Assembly (NCBI RefSeq): GCF_937616625.2
Contig: NC_065572.1
Coordinates: forward strand, 75,266,653 to 75,330,652
Source of the DNA: Mercurialis annua
Taxonomy: Eukaryota > Streptophyta > Magnoliopsida > Malpighiales > Euphorbiaceae
Length of the DNA stretch: 64,000 bases
Direction: 5' to 3'
The notes under the pieces were generated by a model. It had not been told where the DNA came from. It searched no databases and saw nothing but the letters and a program-made list of their open reading frames with translations. Within the stretch, counting starts at the first letter, position 1, and each line of letters starts with the position of its first letter. A program made the position numbers and the translations under genes. Below, piece after piece: positions 46,678 through 59,600 of this stretch.

Positions 46678-49608
46678 ATGTCAGAAAGTAGTATGGCGGT
46701 AGTAAAACCCGAGGTACTTCTAATAGTATTCCAGTAATATTTGTTTTAACTAATTTCATGCGTAGTTGCTTTTACTTGACTAGAATATAAATGAGCTTAT
46801 TTCTTTCTTGAACTTTCTGTTTGTTGGTTATGTATGTAAATTGTGGGCAATTTGTTGGTTACGAGATTAGTTTATTTGCTATTATGTCCGTTTGAAGCAG
46901 TTGTAAGTTGTAACAGTTAATGTAGACGTGATTATTATGTTACCAGAAATTAGACAAGCGGATTTGTTCTAAAATATCGATTTCAGGGTTTGTTTTCTCT
47001 TATTCTAGGATAAGATTAAAATGATAGTTGCTTGCCAGCTTTACCTTTCTAGCCTTTGGCTTCAAATGTAATTCATCATTTGCTTATATCTATCTACTTG
47101 GTGTTGGGTTTTAAGATGAAGTCGTACATTTGGCTCCAAACTGCTGATGGCTCAATCCAACAAGTAGAAGAAGAGGTCGCCATGTTTTGCCCCATGATAT
47201 GCCGAGAAATTCTTCAAACAGGCATGGGGTCTTCCAAGAACTATGCTATATCACTTCCTCAAAGAGTGAATCCTGCTATCTTGGGCTTAATACTTGATTA
47301 TTGCCGATTTCATCAAGTACCTGGTCGGTCTAATAAGGTCTGATTTTTTTAATGCCTTTCTTTTACTCTACTTGGATAATTTATTCCTATTAAATTACCA
47401 GTCTGTTTGGCGGTGAAGTTGGAAACTGCCTTTCTCAGTGTCACCCTTTTAGATGCTTCAAGAAATTACAGTTTAATTAAAAGTGTTGTTATACTGTTTT
47501 GGAGTTCATATATATAATCTAAATATGTCACATGTTAATTGTCTTAATATCAATTTTTTCTGGCCTCTAATTAACAACTTTAAGATGGTGCTGTTTGTCA
47601 GCAGCTTCAACAGTAGTGTATAACCTCATGCGAGGTTTTAAGAAGATCAATTTTTAGCACATTTGTTTGATAACAGTAAGGCTAGGGGTGACTATACGAA
47701 TTTGAAATGTAGATGATTTATCTGACTGTTATTATTTACCATGCTTGCTTGTTCTTATGTCTAGGAGCGCAAAACTTTTGATGAAAAATTTATTCGAATG
47801 GATACAAAAAGATTATGTGAATTGACATCTGCTGCCGATAGCCTCCAGTTAAAGCCTTTAGTTGATCTCACCAGTCGTGCACTTGCTCGAATTATTGAAG
47901 GGAAAACTCCTGAGGAGATACGTGAGACTTTTCATTTACCTGATGACCTCACAGAGGTTTGTCGCGGACAAAACTTGATGCTTTCTTCCATTTACTCATG
48001 ACAATACTTTTTCACCTGGGACTTGTTTTTGCAGGAAGAGAAATTGGAACCTCTTAGAAACATAACTGATGATCCACGGATTCGGCTTCTAAATCGCTTA
48101 TACGCAAGAAAGAGGAAGGAATTGAAAGAACGGGAGAAATTGAAGGTGGTTGCTCTTTTGCTTGTGTTTGTAGCCACACCTGATTTTATGATTGGATTCA
48201 ATTGTATCATTATGCTGAATTCTTTTAGACCTGTGCAGAATACTGAGGTTGAGGAGGAGCAAGTCGATGAACGATCAGTTGATGATCTTTTGTCATTTAT
48301 AAATGGTGCAGATGGAGGTATGCCAGAAAACTATTGATTTTAGCATGTGATGACAGAATGGTTTTTGATTCTCCTCTTACCAACTAGATAGCATTCTGTT
48401 TGTTCATTCAGTTCAAATTTTATAGTAAATTTATATGTCCATTTTATGGCTACTGGGAATTGTTCATGGTGTCCTATTTAATTGTTGATCTTGAAAATTT
48501 ATCTTCTCTTTTCAGAATCAAAATGTAGCAGAATGAGTAAGAATAAAAAGAAGAATCGTAGAAGAAAAGACCAATCAAAGGAGTCTTCTTCGAGTAACAT
48601 AAATGATAATCATAATGAGGTGGGCATATTTATTGTGCATCTGTTTAACATTCGTGCGTGAAATTGTGAGAACTTTCATTGTGCGTGGTCTCTGTTTTAA
48701 GTTTATGCATTTGCACGAAGAAGTTCCTATGATCAACTCCTACTTTTGTTTTCTCTACTCATTATCTTATTGCGGTTCATTTCAGGAGACAGATTGTTGC
48801 CCGTCTACTTGCCATAATGGAGAGGTTAAAGATATGGTAGCCTCTCCTAGTAAAAATTCAAAGTTGCAGGAGTCTGGAGCTGCCTCACTTTCACCTAAGC
48901 TTGAATTTGATGATGGTGACATTGATGATGATTTAGATCCTGCAATGAAGGAGGAACTTGACAGGTTAGTTTTATATAATTCAGTCTCTAGATATGAACA
49001 ATGACTTTCATAATATCTTGCCGCGAGTATTATCATTTGGAAGAGGAGGATGTCTATCATCACTTTAAATAGCTGGGTGCTGCGCGTCACAGTTTTTTTT
49101 TGGTCATTCTTTATTTCATTGTAGCAGATGTTATTTGAATTGCAACATTTTTTTTCTTGATTCAGGGAAGTCGAGGACTTCGCTCGTAGATTAAATTCAG
49201 ATTGGCCAGAAAGGATGCAGGAAATTCTATCTTTGGGCCAAGAGAGAAAGTTAGTTCCATTATCCATCAATGGGAATGGATCTTTACGTAGATATTCAGG
49301 TAGGTTCTTTTGTAGGCTTGATATATTCTAGTCATGGCCTTTGGCATTTTCTTCTTTCTTCTATTTTTCTCCTTTGTTTTGGATCATTGAGTTGAGGGCT
49401 CAGAGATGTTTGATAAGATTTCAGATTCAGTTAGTTAGTTAGTTAGTTAGACAGCACCAAATTCACCATGCTGCTTTAAACAAGCATAAGGTTGTCTTTA
49501 AGTTGATGATCTAGATGGTATTAAGGATATTTTGTGCGCCTATTATTTTTTCTGTCCAATATGCTTGATGCGATATTAGATTTTGAAACAGGTTTGGATC
49601 GAAGATAA
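46678..49608 (+). CDS. ASK21: SKP1-like protein 21
   Basis: Nine coding exons: 46678-46713, 47116-47337, 47765-47956, 48035-48145, 48239-48317, 48516-48619, 48786-48964, 49166-49299 and 49592-49608. They close in phase to 357 residues (Arabidopsis ASK21 about 351). The short first exon encodes MSESSMAVVKPE, as expected for this subfamily. The SKP1 fold follows: SYIWLQTADGSIQQVEEEVA, then AISLPQRVNPAILGLILDYC, and the C-terminal F-box-binding region DTKRLCELTSAADSLQLKPL and TPEEIRETFHLPDDLTEEEK. Unlike core SKP1 (~160 residues), it has a long charged tail with a Lys-rich KNKKKNRRRK stretch and EVEDFARRLNSDWPERMQE. SKP1 proteins bridge cullin-1 to F-box proteins; whether the long ASK20/21 forms join SCF complexes is uncertain. 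Confidence 0.93.
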
Positions 49609-50998
49609 TGTGAAGAGAAAATCTTCCCGTGAGAATTTTTAGCAACACGAGTGGTTTAGTGAAGAAACTGCCTGCTGCTGGCTGGTGTTAGATGCCAGAA
49701 GAACCGACACTGCTATTTGGTGTAGACTGCATGTGAGTATTTTTGTCTGTAAGACCATCACCGAAGTGCTACATTCTTTCTCAGCGTCCTGTATTACAGT
49801 TGGAGAAGTGTTTGAAAATGAAAATAAAAACAAGTCACAAGAGACAATTAGAGCACAATTTGCTCATTTGTCTTCATTTCATTTTCTTGAGGTAGTTGTT
49901 AGTGAGTTTCAGGCATTCTCGTCAGCGAGCTCCTGTACAATCTGGAAGTTATTTCTTTCACAGATTTTCTCTTGGATTTCTTTTGCCGCACGAACAGCAT
50001 TGCTTATTTTCATATGGCTTGTTCATAGAATCCCTCTAGGTAGATTATATAGCTGGTTTTTGGATAGCCATTTATTGAAGATTTGGCTTGCTTTCTGGAA
50101 AAGTCAGGTGGAAAGAAATTCCGGGTTGAGGATTAACACAACTTTTGTAATTTGACGTTGTGATTCGAATAGAAGTGTAAGAAAGCGGAGATTCTGTTTT
50201 TGTAATCTGGTATTCATGGCAGCTTAGGAACAACAAATAAGCATATGATGTTATAAAAATGCATGCTTATTTTTTATCTTGACACTGCGGCTTTCATATT
50301 TGTTATAAACGAATCCTTTATTAGAATGAGATTGTTGGATTAAAAAAGTTTATGGTTGGATTAAAAAAGTTTATGGTTATTTATATGTTCTGTAGATTTT
50401 TGATTCGTTTCATTTTTTCCAAAAATATTCCGAAAATATGAAGTTGCTATTGCAATTTCAGTCAATAATTCTTTATATAGCAACTGAGAAATTGGGTGTT
50501 ACATAACTTTTTACGGTCATATGAACAATTATTTACTACCATATAGATTTTCATTTAGTTCCTTTTTCTTTTGCTAAACAAACGAATTTTTTTTTTTTCA
50601 GAGAAAGTAAATTAAATTAAATTTCCAATAATTTCTCAAATCCACTTAACTCGATCAATTGCTTAGGTCTTTTTTTTTCAATTGAGCTTGATTTTATATT
50701 CATTTTTTTATTTATACATCCACTTTACTCGATCAATTGCTTAGGTCAATTTTTTTTCTTTCAATTGAGCTTAATTTTTTTTTTATTATTTATATAATAA
50801 TCAAACCGGTTCGATTTGATATTTGCATAATCCTAATCATTCCTATACTGTACAAGCATGTCACCAAGGCCTACAAGAAAAATGTTTATGAACTTAAAAT
50901 GTTAAACATAAAGTAATTAGTACAAGCAAACATTTTATTCTACTATTTCCTTTTTTTCTTTTTCACAAACTTACACCCCAAAAGAAGAAGAAAAAACA
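49609..50998. other. convergent 3' regions of SKP1-like and membrane-protein genes
   Basis: A spacer of 1.4 kb between tail-to-tail genes. It starts with the SKP1-like 3' region, which contains an ATG-less open frame (49643-50155, see findings). Two near-identical ~78-bp units follow at 50641-50797 (TCGATCAATTGCTTAGGTC in both), and a 22-bp doublet near 50336-50379. Otherwise AT-rich. Confidence 0.6.
50641..50797. repeat. two tandem ~78-bp units
   Basis: TCCACTT-(A/T)-ACTCGATCAATTG starts at 50641 and again at 50719. Both units continue with CTTAGGTC, a T-rich run and TCAATTGAGCTT. Confidence 0.85.
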
Positions 50999-51751
50999 TT
51001 AATCTTTAACCTTATAACCAGAAGAGTAATACTTCTTAAAAGCTTTAGGAAGATAAACAGGCAACAAAAACCCAAAAAGATTGAAGCACCAAAACGCCAT
51101 ATTAGCCAAAGCAAGAGCTCTTCCAACATACAATCTCTCGGCAGATCCTCTATACTTCTCATCAACTTTCACAGACATTTCACTCCTCAACCATTCCACA
51201 ATAGTAAAAATCCTCCTCGAATTATAAAAAACAGGCACAAATACCCTCACAGGTAATGCAAACTTATCAGAAAACGCCACTCCTTCCATAAAAACCTGAC
51301 TCGCTAGTAAAAACACATGGGGCGCTGCCCCCCTAATCCCCTCCTTATCACCCTCAAAAATCCCTTCAAAAATATAAGCTATGGGGAGAAATAACCCGAT
51401 TACTGCGCCGGTTAAGACGTAAAGTTTCAAAATCTTGTTTTTGAAGTCAAAAACTGGAGAATTATTTGATGGCTCAAGACGAGGAAATGCAAACTTGGAG
51501 ATGAAGTAAACGTAAAACATGGAGAAGACAACGAAAGCGAAGTCTTGGAAGCTTACCATGCCGCTCGCGGCGAGGACGATGATCACAGCTAAGGAGTTTA
51601 ACTGGGTGAAGCTGAAGAAGGCAGCTTTTTTTGATGGGGAAGAGTGTTGAGATTTTTTCAGGGAAGTTAGGTCTTCGTGGAGTTTTTGTTCTTGTTCTTG
51701 TTCTCTTGGAAGACCTATGTCATTACAGGTTGGACCGACTCCGCCTGACAT
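50999..51751 (-). CDS. small plant multi-pass membrane protein, function unknown
   Basis: A single-exon gene of 250 residues, taken from ATG 51751 (MSGGVGPTCNDIGLP). The frame stays open upstream, but only a non-ATG codon is available there. The N-terminal ~45 residues are hydrophilic (EQEQEQKLHEDL, KKSQHSSPSKK). Four or so hydrophobic stretches follow: FTQLNSLAVIIVLAASGMV, DFAFVVFSMFYVYFISKFAF, LKLYVLTGAVIGLFLPIAYI and ALANMAFWCFNLFGFLLPVY. Between the last two is a more polar segment (HVFLLASQVFMEGVAFSDKF, FYNSRRIFTIVEWLRSE). The pattern resembles an uncharacterised land-plant family, which I think is catalogued as DUF7733; that name is from memory. The cellular membrane is unknown. No neighbour suggests a function. 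Confidence 0.82.
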   Translation of the reverse strand: MSGGVGPTCNDIGLPREQEQEQKLHEDLTSLKKSQHSSPSKKAAFFSFTQLNSLAVIIVLAASGMVSFQDFAFVVFSMFYVYFISKFAFPRLEPSNNSPVFDFKNKILKLYVLTGAVIGLFLPIAYIFEGIFEGDKEGIRGAAPHVFLLASQVFMEGVAFSDKFALPVRVFVPVFYNSRRIFTIVEWLRSEMSVKVDEKYRGSAERLYVGRALALANMAFWCFNLFGFLLPVYLPKAFKKYYSSGYKVKD

Positions 51752-53164
51752 TGTTTGGTTTGTTTTGGAGAGTTTGATGAGTTGGGTGTTTTTAAGGTTA
51801 TGATCGGAGTTGGGGATGTTTTGAAGAGGTTTTGGTGATGGGGAAGTACTAGGTTGTGAAGAAGACAAGTGGTGGATTCTGAGGAGTTCGAGATGTGTTA
51901 CGTGGCTTTATGTAATGTGTGAGGCTGAGATTTTGTTATCCGTAAGGTCTGGTCAACCGTTTATAAGCCGTTACATTCGGTTGTGTCTGAGACTCAGATG
52001 TAAAAAGTCTTGGTTCTGACCGACGGTACTAGGTATGAATTTAATTTTTAGTTAAGTAACGGTAAAATCCATACAGAGACTCCTCTATTTTACCAATTTT
52101 ATTCGAAAAACCCCTAACTCAAAGGTTGTTTACGTTTGGGTTCCTGTATTTGGCAAAATTTCAATTTTCAGGTCCTTTTGTGGAATGGAAAGAACAAAAA
52201 ATTGTAAGTAGAGAGATTGGAGAAAACTAAAAAGGACCTGAAAATCAAAAATTATGTAAATAAAGAAATCGAAAAAACAAAAAAATATTATAAGGACTTC
52301 TTAAACAAAAATGATATAATATAAGGGTTTCTAGATGTGTTTAGCTTTAAATAAATAAGAAAGAAAACTAATTTTTAGACATCATATGCTGTTTACATTC
52401 AAAAGTGTACAAATTAACGAATGTTTCACTTTTGTTTACAGCGGGGTAATTTTTTGAGCCAATTTTAAAACATTGGGCGTATTTTTGCTTCAAAATAGTC
52501 ATAAAGACTTGGTTGTACCAGTGAACTATAGCTTAAATGGTATTAACGCTCGGCAGATATTTTGCTGATGTTGTACATTCAATTACTCTCACACAGGCGC
52601 TTCCATTTTCATTTCCAACGATAAAAAAAAGACTTACATGTTCAACAATTTGCTATTCTCCCCTATATAAACGTCCCTGCATCACAATTACAACAGTATG
52701 GACAGCTAAATAGTTCGGGATACTGAGAGTAAATTACCCCACAAATTGATATAGTTAAATACTGTAAGCAATGCATAATAGTAATAATTAACAATTAAAA
52801 CCACCAGCAGCAGCAGCTCAATGTTCTTGCAAATTGCAATAGTAAGAAATTTAGATGATAGCCAAACCACATTCTTCTTTCTGATAAAATTGGCCAATAT
52901 ACTAAATCAAAAAATTGCAAGGACACACTTAAGCCATACCTAGAAAACCATACTTATTACAGAATCAAAAAAATTGAACCCTTGCTCCAAAAAAGTATTG
53001 CACTAATCAAACTATGCAACTATTGTATTTTCTCACAATCTTTCTTAAAATTTTGGACAGAAGACCTTCAGTAAAACTGGAACCTCTGCTAAGAATGTAA
53101 TACCCATTAAACTGTGCACATTTGTATAACAAAAAAAGGGAGAAAAATCCCGTCTCCATCTTTA
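51752..53164. other. spacer between membrane-protein and zinc-finger genes
   Basis: 51752-51960 is the promoter and leader of the minus-strand membrane-protein gene. 52075-52340 is a degenerate inverted-repeat element. The remainder to 53164 is the 3' flank of the zinc-finger gene. No coding sequence recognised. Confidence 0.55.
52075..52340. repeat. degenerate inverted-repeat element
   Basis: The left arm (GAGACTCCTCTATTTTACC, later TTTCAATTTTCAGGTCC) pairs with the inverted right arm (GAAACCCTTATATTATATC, later TTTGATTTTCAGGTCC). No target duplication could be read. Ends are approximate. Confidence 0.45.
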
Positions 53165-56100
53165 TTACGGGAGACCTCTCTGCTTCGGTATATACTTCAA
53201 CTTTACACCTTTCTCGGGCTTTGTTCTGAATTTTCCTTTACCTCCATTGCTGGCGGAAGACTCGAGCGTCCCCGCATCAACTGACTGATTCTCTGTATTA
53301 TTGCCAAGTAGACTCCGATTTTTAATATCTGATGACTGGTCTATATCTACTAGACAGTCACTTTGAATCTCCACGTATTCCGAGTCTGGAGATAGAACCA
53401 AAGTGACATGTTTATCGGCAATGGCTTCCTTCCACCCTGTGTGCATACAAAAGTCGAGCAAACATAATTTAGACGTCTGACTGCAGGAAATGGATTATCA
53501 TGTGTACAGCTAATAGGATTATTTAGATATAAATTCACAAATAATACACGTTTTTATAATCTATCACGTATTACAAAAGTTAGTAAATATATACACCAGT
53601 TCCTGCACTTCGATACATCGATTGAAAATTAATGATGGAAAGCCAGAGTTGGCCGCGTCTTCAAAATCCGGCTTCCACATCAGCAATCATAAAGCAAACT
53701 TCTAATTGGTGTATTGATTTGCCAAGCAACGTGTATGCATTTACCAACTTTTACAAAATGTGATTCAATTGTAAAAATGTGTATAGTCCGTAAATTTATA
53801 TGTAAATAACCCTAGATAAAATTAAACTTACTCTCCATGAGAAATGCTTTTGCTGCTTGGCATGAGAACAGCAAGCCTCCTGGATGCGGACTCTCTTGCG
53901 GAAGTGAAGAGCTATTATTCTCTGCCCTATCATAATTATCATCGACAGAAAACAAACTTTGACAGTTTTCACTGGATTGATTACCATCGTTAACAACAGG
54001 CCTATCACTTCGAGATTCTCTATCAATATTTTCAACTTGAGTCAAGCCTTTGCTTCCGTTTCTACTCACAGGCCTCCAAAGTTTTACTGTAGACCGATTT
54101 GTGTTACTATGAGAAGAATCAGGCCTATTATGCTTGTCCTGAACATTGGATTTTTTTGGCATTTGATGCTCTGGCAGACAATCACCCCTGGCCCCATCAA
54201 AGTTGTTACCCTCTTGTTCGTTGCAGTTTCCAAGTGTAACTGATATAGATCCAATCAGAACCTCATGTTTTTTATCCGGATCTGGTTGGCTTACTACTTC
54301 TTTATGTACTCTACTTTTCACAGCATTCCCCGATTTAGGTTTTCGGCTCCATTTTCTATTGCCATTGATTGCAGGCAGAGATTTCAAGTCTCTGTGACTT
54401 CCATGCTTCTGCACCATGCCAAATTTTGGAGCTTGTTTACTGCGACTTGCATGGAAACCATTTGGGACATGATTCCTATGTGACTTTGGAGACAAGTGAA
54501 ATCGAGAAGCTCTGTGTCTGTAGCTATTTCTTTGTATCCTATGTTCAACAATATGACTGGTGCCAGGATCACTGTTTCCAGTGTCAGGTCCAGCCTGCAG
54601 TTCCAAATCCACATCTTCAATCGTGCAAGGAAATTGGAAAGGCTCAAGAGATGAAGGATGGCGATCTGGCAGTGTAACACTGTGCATATTAGTATCAGAT
54701 TCAGATGTAGCTAATTGACAGGGTTCATCAGCTGAAGCTACCGCCTCAAATGTGTCGTCAACTCGCTCCATAAGATCTGCCTGCCCTTGCCTTAGCTCCT
54801 TAGTTTTTTGTTCTTTCAGCCGGAGCTTTTTCTGTCTCTTCCTTTCCAAGATCTGAGCATGTCTGCAGAATTTTGGGCAAAGTAAGGTAAAAAAATAAGC
54901 TCAGACAAGGAAATTGAAGGCTCAACTGTTTTCCCAAATGACTCATCCCACTGACAAAGAAAGTTTGAGAGTCAAATAGTTGCAAAGCAAATTTTCAATT
55001 TTTTAGAATACAAGCAAGAGCATCAACCAATGCTAGAAGATAAAAAAACAGCAGTTTTTATCTTCCTAACATCGATTCCTACGGAACTGAATGAAAAAGT
55101 TTTAGAATGACAAATTAACAGGATTAGGGATTTTATTGTGCTCCATATGTTGTTGATTTTCCTAATATCTAATGCTTCAAATAATTTTAGGGAAACTTTT
55201 CCCAGCAGCTCAAAGTCTACGAGCTTTCATGTTCAGATGCTTATATTTGCCACAGCTGCCATCTCATCAATCACGTTACCCGTACATATTACAGCATTTA
55301 GGTAAATAGTAATTCTCATGAAAAAATGAGGATTCAGTTCCAATGCAAATCAAAAGTTCATTTTTTTATGACAAACAGTACCCGCTGCTTCTCTTGCTTT
55401 GCCACCTTAAAAGCTAACCTTACATGAGCAGCGTACACCCAAAATCAATAATCCATCTCCATCCGGATAGTAATTATTCAGGGTTAAGTCATCACATATG
55501 TTATTCACCATAATATAAATACAGCAAACTGATGAAATAGATATGAAGTCAACTGACACAAAATGCACCTTATCTGTGCAGCTTCTTCCTCTTCAACCAG
55601 CAACTTTTGGCATCTTAAAGCTTCAGCATCCTTGTCAGCAAGCCATACTTTAACCTGAAAGCATAAACAGAGTATATTAAGATCAAGTGTATGGAACAAA
55701 ACATCCGCAAGAGCAGGCAATACATGAACAATGTAAGCACTTATCCCAAAAAATTAACGAGTTAAAGTACCTAGCCCTTGAAAGAATGAAGATGAAGGAA
55801 AAATTACCAGTTTCTGTTCCACTAGATAGCTTGTGAAAGCAACTACATTTTTTGCTTCAAGGCCAACCTTCCCAGCTTCCCCATCAAAAATATATTTTTG
55901 CATCGATTCAATTGCTCCACAAAGGAACATTCGTTCACTTGCATCGTCAAGAATGCTGAATAGTTTGACAGAAGACAAAGGAAAACTGGAAGGCTTAGCT
56001 TGAATCATATCCTGTGGAGAATTTGATAAATCATATGCTTAGCAAATGAAAATGGAGCTAAATGAATCAATTAGATTAAACAATGAACATAGAAAGGGAT

Positions 56101-57467
56101 AACCTCTTACCAAAAGGGAAAAACCAGCTCTCAAATAATATTGTGGAAGGGAGGAAAGAACAGGTTTCCGGATAAGATTTGACAATGACGCCAAAATTGA
56201 AGACCCTGGAACTTCCTAGTATGTAATTATGACAATTAAAGAATATTTATAAAATAGCCATTAACAAAACAAATCGTATTAAAAAATTTATGCCACTGAA
56301 TTTGGTGATGGTGGGCCCTAAATGAGTACATCCATCTTCCAGATTCGTACAACGAAGGAAACTAACAGATATACCATGCTGGTAACAGAATAATGTACCT
56401 GTAATGCGACATCCTGGAAAGATAATATCTCCTTGGCCTCATCATCAGAGAGCTGCAAAAACACAAGCCCTGAGCATGATAATAAAAGTGCAAGGCTTCT
56501 AACCAAATTACAATAGTTGCATAGTTTAATTACCTTGTCCCAAAAGATTCCCAAGAGTTCCCTATTTTTGGTTGTGTCCTAAAAAAATGTGAAAAGAAAC
56601 TTTTAGAAATGATACTAAAAGATATAAAACACAATAAAGGAAGTTAAAGAAGCAATGAATACTAAATCATATCTGAATCAACAGAGCTAGAAATCAAGTT
56701 AACATCTGTCAATCAGATTTTCAAGTTTCAATATTCTTGAAAAGGTATTGCGAAAAAGACAAAGAAATAAAAAAACCCATGCAAATTAAGCTAAAAGTCC
56801 ATTCAAAGAAAGAAAAGAAACCTTATCAAGCTTTTTCAACCGATGGTGCACACGCATATGCCTTCTATAATTAATTGGTGAGCAAAATTCTCGGGAACAC
56901 TTGTCACACTTCTGCATTTGCACCTTCAAAGGAGTAAGCAAAGGCCAACCTGCGGCATCTGAGAGAATGAGCATTAAAAACCAAATGCATGGGTTCACAT
57001 CAAATAAGGCCAATTCATAAAGGAAAAACTGAGTAAGATAACCATGACCAAGGAAACACCGAGTAAGAAAAATACACGTTATTCATTCACCATTAATGTA
57101 AGCAAAAAGACAATATGTGTCGGCAATATATCTGTGCAGAAGCGCTATGCTTGTTCTGTTTATTGATAGACCACAAATGCTAAGATGTCGACATCATTAT
57201 TCAGACCGAGACACCTTTTTGAGATGATTTCTACTATTACTTTAAAATAGATACTTTAGAATCACAGAAGAACTAGTAAGTACCTTGCTGCTGATCTAGA
57301 GCTTGGAGTAATTGGAACCACTGTACTGGATTATTACCAGCCCTTGAGAAAGAAAGAGAGGAGTCTTTTCCAATTGCTTGCCTTATCACTGAATCCAGAG
57401 CATCATTTCCCTCCTCTAATTTCATCACATCTGCATGGTGCGAGGCCTTTAGTTTCGGAACTGGCAT
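53165..57467 (-). CDS. C2H2 zinc-finger protein of unknown function
   Basis: Minus-strand exons 57467-57284, 56958-56822, 56578-56534, 56452-56399, 56215-56111, 56011-55808, 55654-55569, 54862-53832 and 53436-53165 close in phase to 705 residues. One C2H2 finger, CDKCSREFCSPINYRRHMRVHH, lies near residues 78-99; it fits Cx2Cx12Hx3-4H spacing. The protein starts MPVPKLKASHHADVMKLEEG. A middle helical region (about residues 110-270) includes LSDDEAKEILSFQDVALQ and VKVWLADKDAEALRCQKLL. A highly charged run follows (LERKRQKKLRLKEQKTKELR, coiled-coil-like), and then a long disordered Ser/His/Asn-rich region. The C-terminus is basic (KPEKGVKLKYIPKQRGLP). I recognise it as a conserved plant gene type but know no function. 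It may bind nucleic acid or protein and is probably nuclear, by composition only. Confidence 0.85.
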
Positions 57468-57553
57468 TTATGCTCCCTGAAAATCTCAAGTCAACAATTC
57501 CCTGAAAACCACGGTACAAAAGACCAATATCGATATTATAAACAAGCACAAGA

Positions 57554-57594
<41 letters not shown>

Positions 57595-57635
57595 ACACTC
57601 TTCGTTTCCCTTCTATTCCGTATATTGCTTGAAAA

Positions 57636-57673
<38 letters not shown>

Positions 57674-58400
57674 ACACACTCTTCGTTTCCCTTCTATTCC
57701 GTATATTGCTTGAAAAAGAAAATGAATTAATTGTACAGTAAATTCAAAGAATGTAAAACACAGTTCAACTAATAGCATGCCACAGCCATAAACATAAATT
57801 AACCTATTCAGCAACATTTTAGCAAACTATTGCACATTCTAAACATAGTGAGTTCCATAAATACGAATAAACTTTCCGAAATAAAACCAGATCAATTAAT
57901 GTCGAATTCCGTCAAACCAAATGAACTATCCAGCATAGTTAGAGCTCAACATAAAATGAATTTACTAAGCAAGCACAATTCTATAAATTACAATAAAATA
58001 ACATACGAAATCACAATAATTAGCACAGCAAAAAACCTACATTAAATACTGATAATTAACATACAGAGGCAAATTCACATTGTATATATAATTGAAAAAT
58101 TCAAATAAACAAAAATTAAAAACTATCTCAAGCAGAACAGTTCATATAAGGAAGCTCGTTGGACATGATCTACGATTATTTAGATGATAGTTCATATAAA
58201 TTTTTAAAACAAGAGAGTGAAGTGATCGGCTATGTGAAAAGTTGTACCAGTAGAGTGCGGGAAACAAAATAAAGGAGGAGATCGGCGTTAGGACAGATTA
58301 GAATCTGAATGGATCGAAGGGATTTTGCAGTGAACGAAAATTGAGGAGTGTTTGGAGAGCGAGAAAATCGCCGCGAGAAAGTTGATCGGCCAAGAAGGAA
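57468..58400 (-). promoter_or_regulatory. zinc-finger gene leader and leader intron
   Basis: On the minus strand a GC-richer leader exon (about 58400 to 58248, ending CTCTACTG|GTACAAC) is followed by an intron ending TTTTCAG just before GGAGCATAA and the ATG at 57467. The intron carries the duplicated TA microsatellite block at 57557-57719. Exact transcript start not determined. Confidence 0.6.
57557..57719. repeat. duplicated (TA)n plus 48-bp unit
   Basis: A TA run (57557-57590) and the unit AAACACACTCTTCGTTTCCC...GCTTGAAAAAGA (57591-57638) are followed by a second TA run (to 57670) and a second near-perfect copy of the 48-base unit (57671-57719). This is a tandem duplication of about 80 bases. 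Confidence 0.95.
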
Positions 58401-59600
58401 ATAAGTTTACTTAAACAAAAGGTAATAAAAAGGAAGGGAAACTTCTTTATACATTACATATGTTTGTAATGAATTGGAAAAGTTGTAATTATACTGTTTA
58501 AAACTGAAAATACAATATTACCCCATAATTTTGTTGGTAGTAGATTCACGGGTGCTTTTTGGATCGCATGGTCTGAAAGCCCAATAGGCCCAGCTCTAGC
58601 AAGAGAAGCTAACCAAGTCTACTATAATCATTGGGCTTGCAGCCTACTTTGTAATCATTTATGCAACAAGTTTTTTTTACTATTTTTATATTTAAAATGA
58701 AAAATTATAAAAATAGCCTATAAACAAAATTAAATATATATTTTTTCTAAAACAAATTCATATTTCTACTGAATCTAAATGTACACTTCATATTTTTAAT
58801 TTATATCCAAATATTTTTCCCTTTGTATGCTTTTTATAAAAGGTGGATCAAAAATGTATTAGTGATGTATATTTGAGGTATATAATATGTATGTGCAATG
58901 TATTTTTTGTAGGAAGTTTAAAAAATTGTATTGTTTTTTATTTTTAAGGTAAAGATTTTTTTGCGATAAAACATATTATTAAGAAGTAAGAGTTATATTG
59001 GATAATTTTGTAATTTTTCCTTAAAACAACTATTTGGTATTAAATAAAATAAAGACACAAATAACAATAATTATTATTTATGATTTTATTTACAATACTA
59101 GATAAAATCATAGAAGAAACTAATCAACAAAAAAATTATTATATATATATATATACTAAATATATTATACAAAACATAATTAATATATAATAAAAATTAG
59201 AGAAAATTACACCAAATCACCCAAAAACTCAAAATTTTGTATAAATCACCCAACTTTTTTTTTTTTGCAAAAAACCCTCAATTTTAAAAGATTCTTTTCA
59301 TCCCTACCTTTTAGTAGTTGTGATTACTATTTTATCCTTATGGTGTATTTTACCTATTGTATTTTCATTACACCTAATAATTTCTCCTCATTTTACATAA
59401 ACCGGCCAATTCTAACCGAACCACCACCGGTCAGACCATTATTGGCCGGTCAACGGCCGGACCACCGCGGTCAACGGACAGACCAATGCTGGTGAACGCC
59501 GGTCGGACCACCAATGGTTGGTGGTCTGGCCATTTTTAATGGTTGGACCAATACTTGTTTAATAATTAAAAATTAAATAAAACATCATATTAGGGTTAAG

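Noticed and set aside
51752..51868. 39-residue N-terminal extension of the membrane-protein gene
   Set aside because: The upstream start codon is TTG; the first ATG in frame is at 51751.
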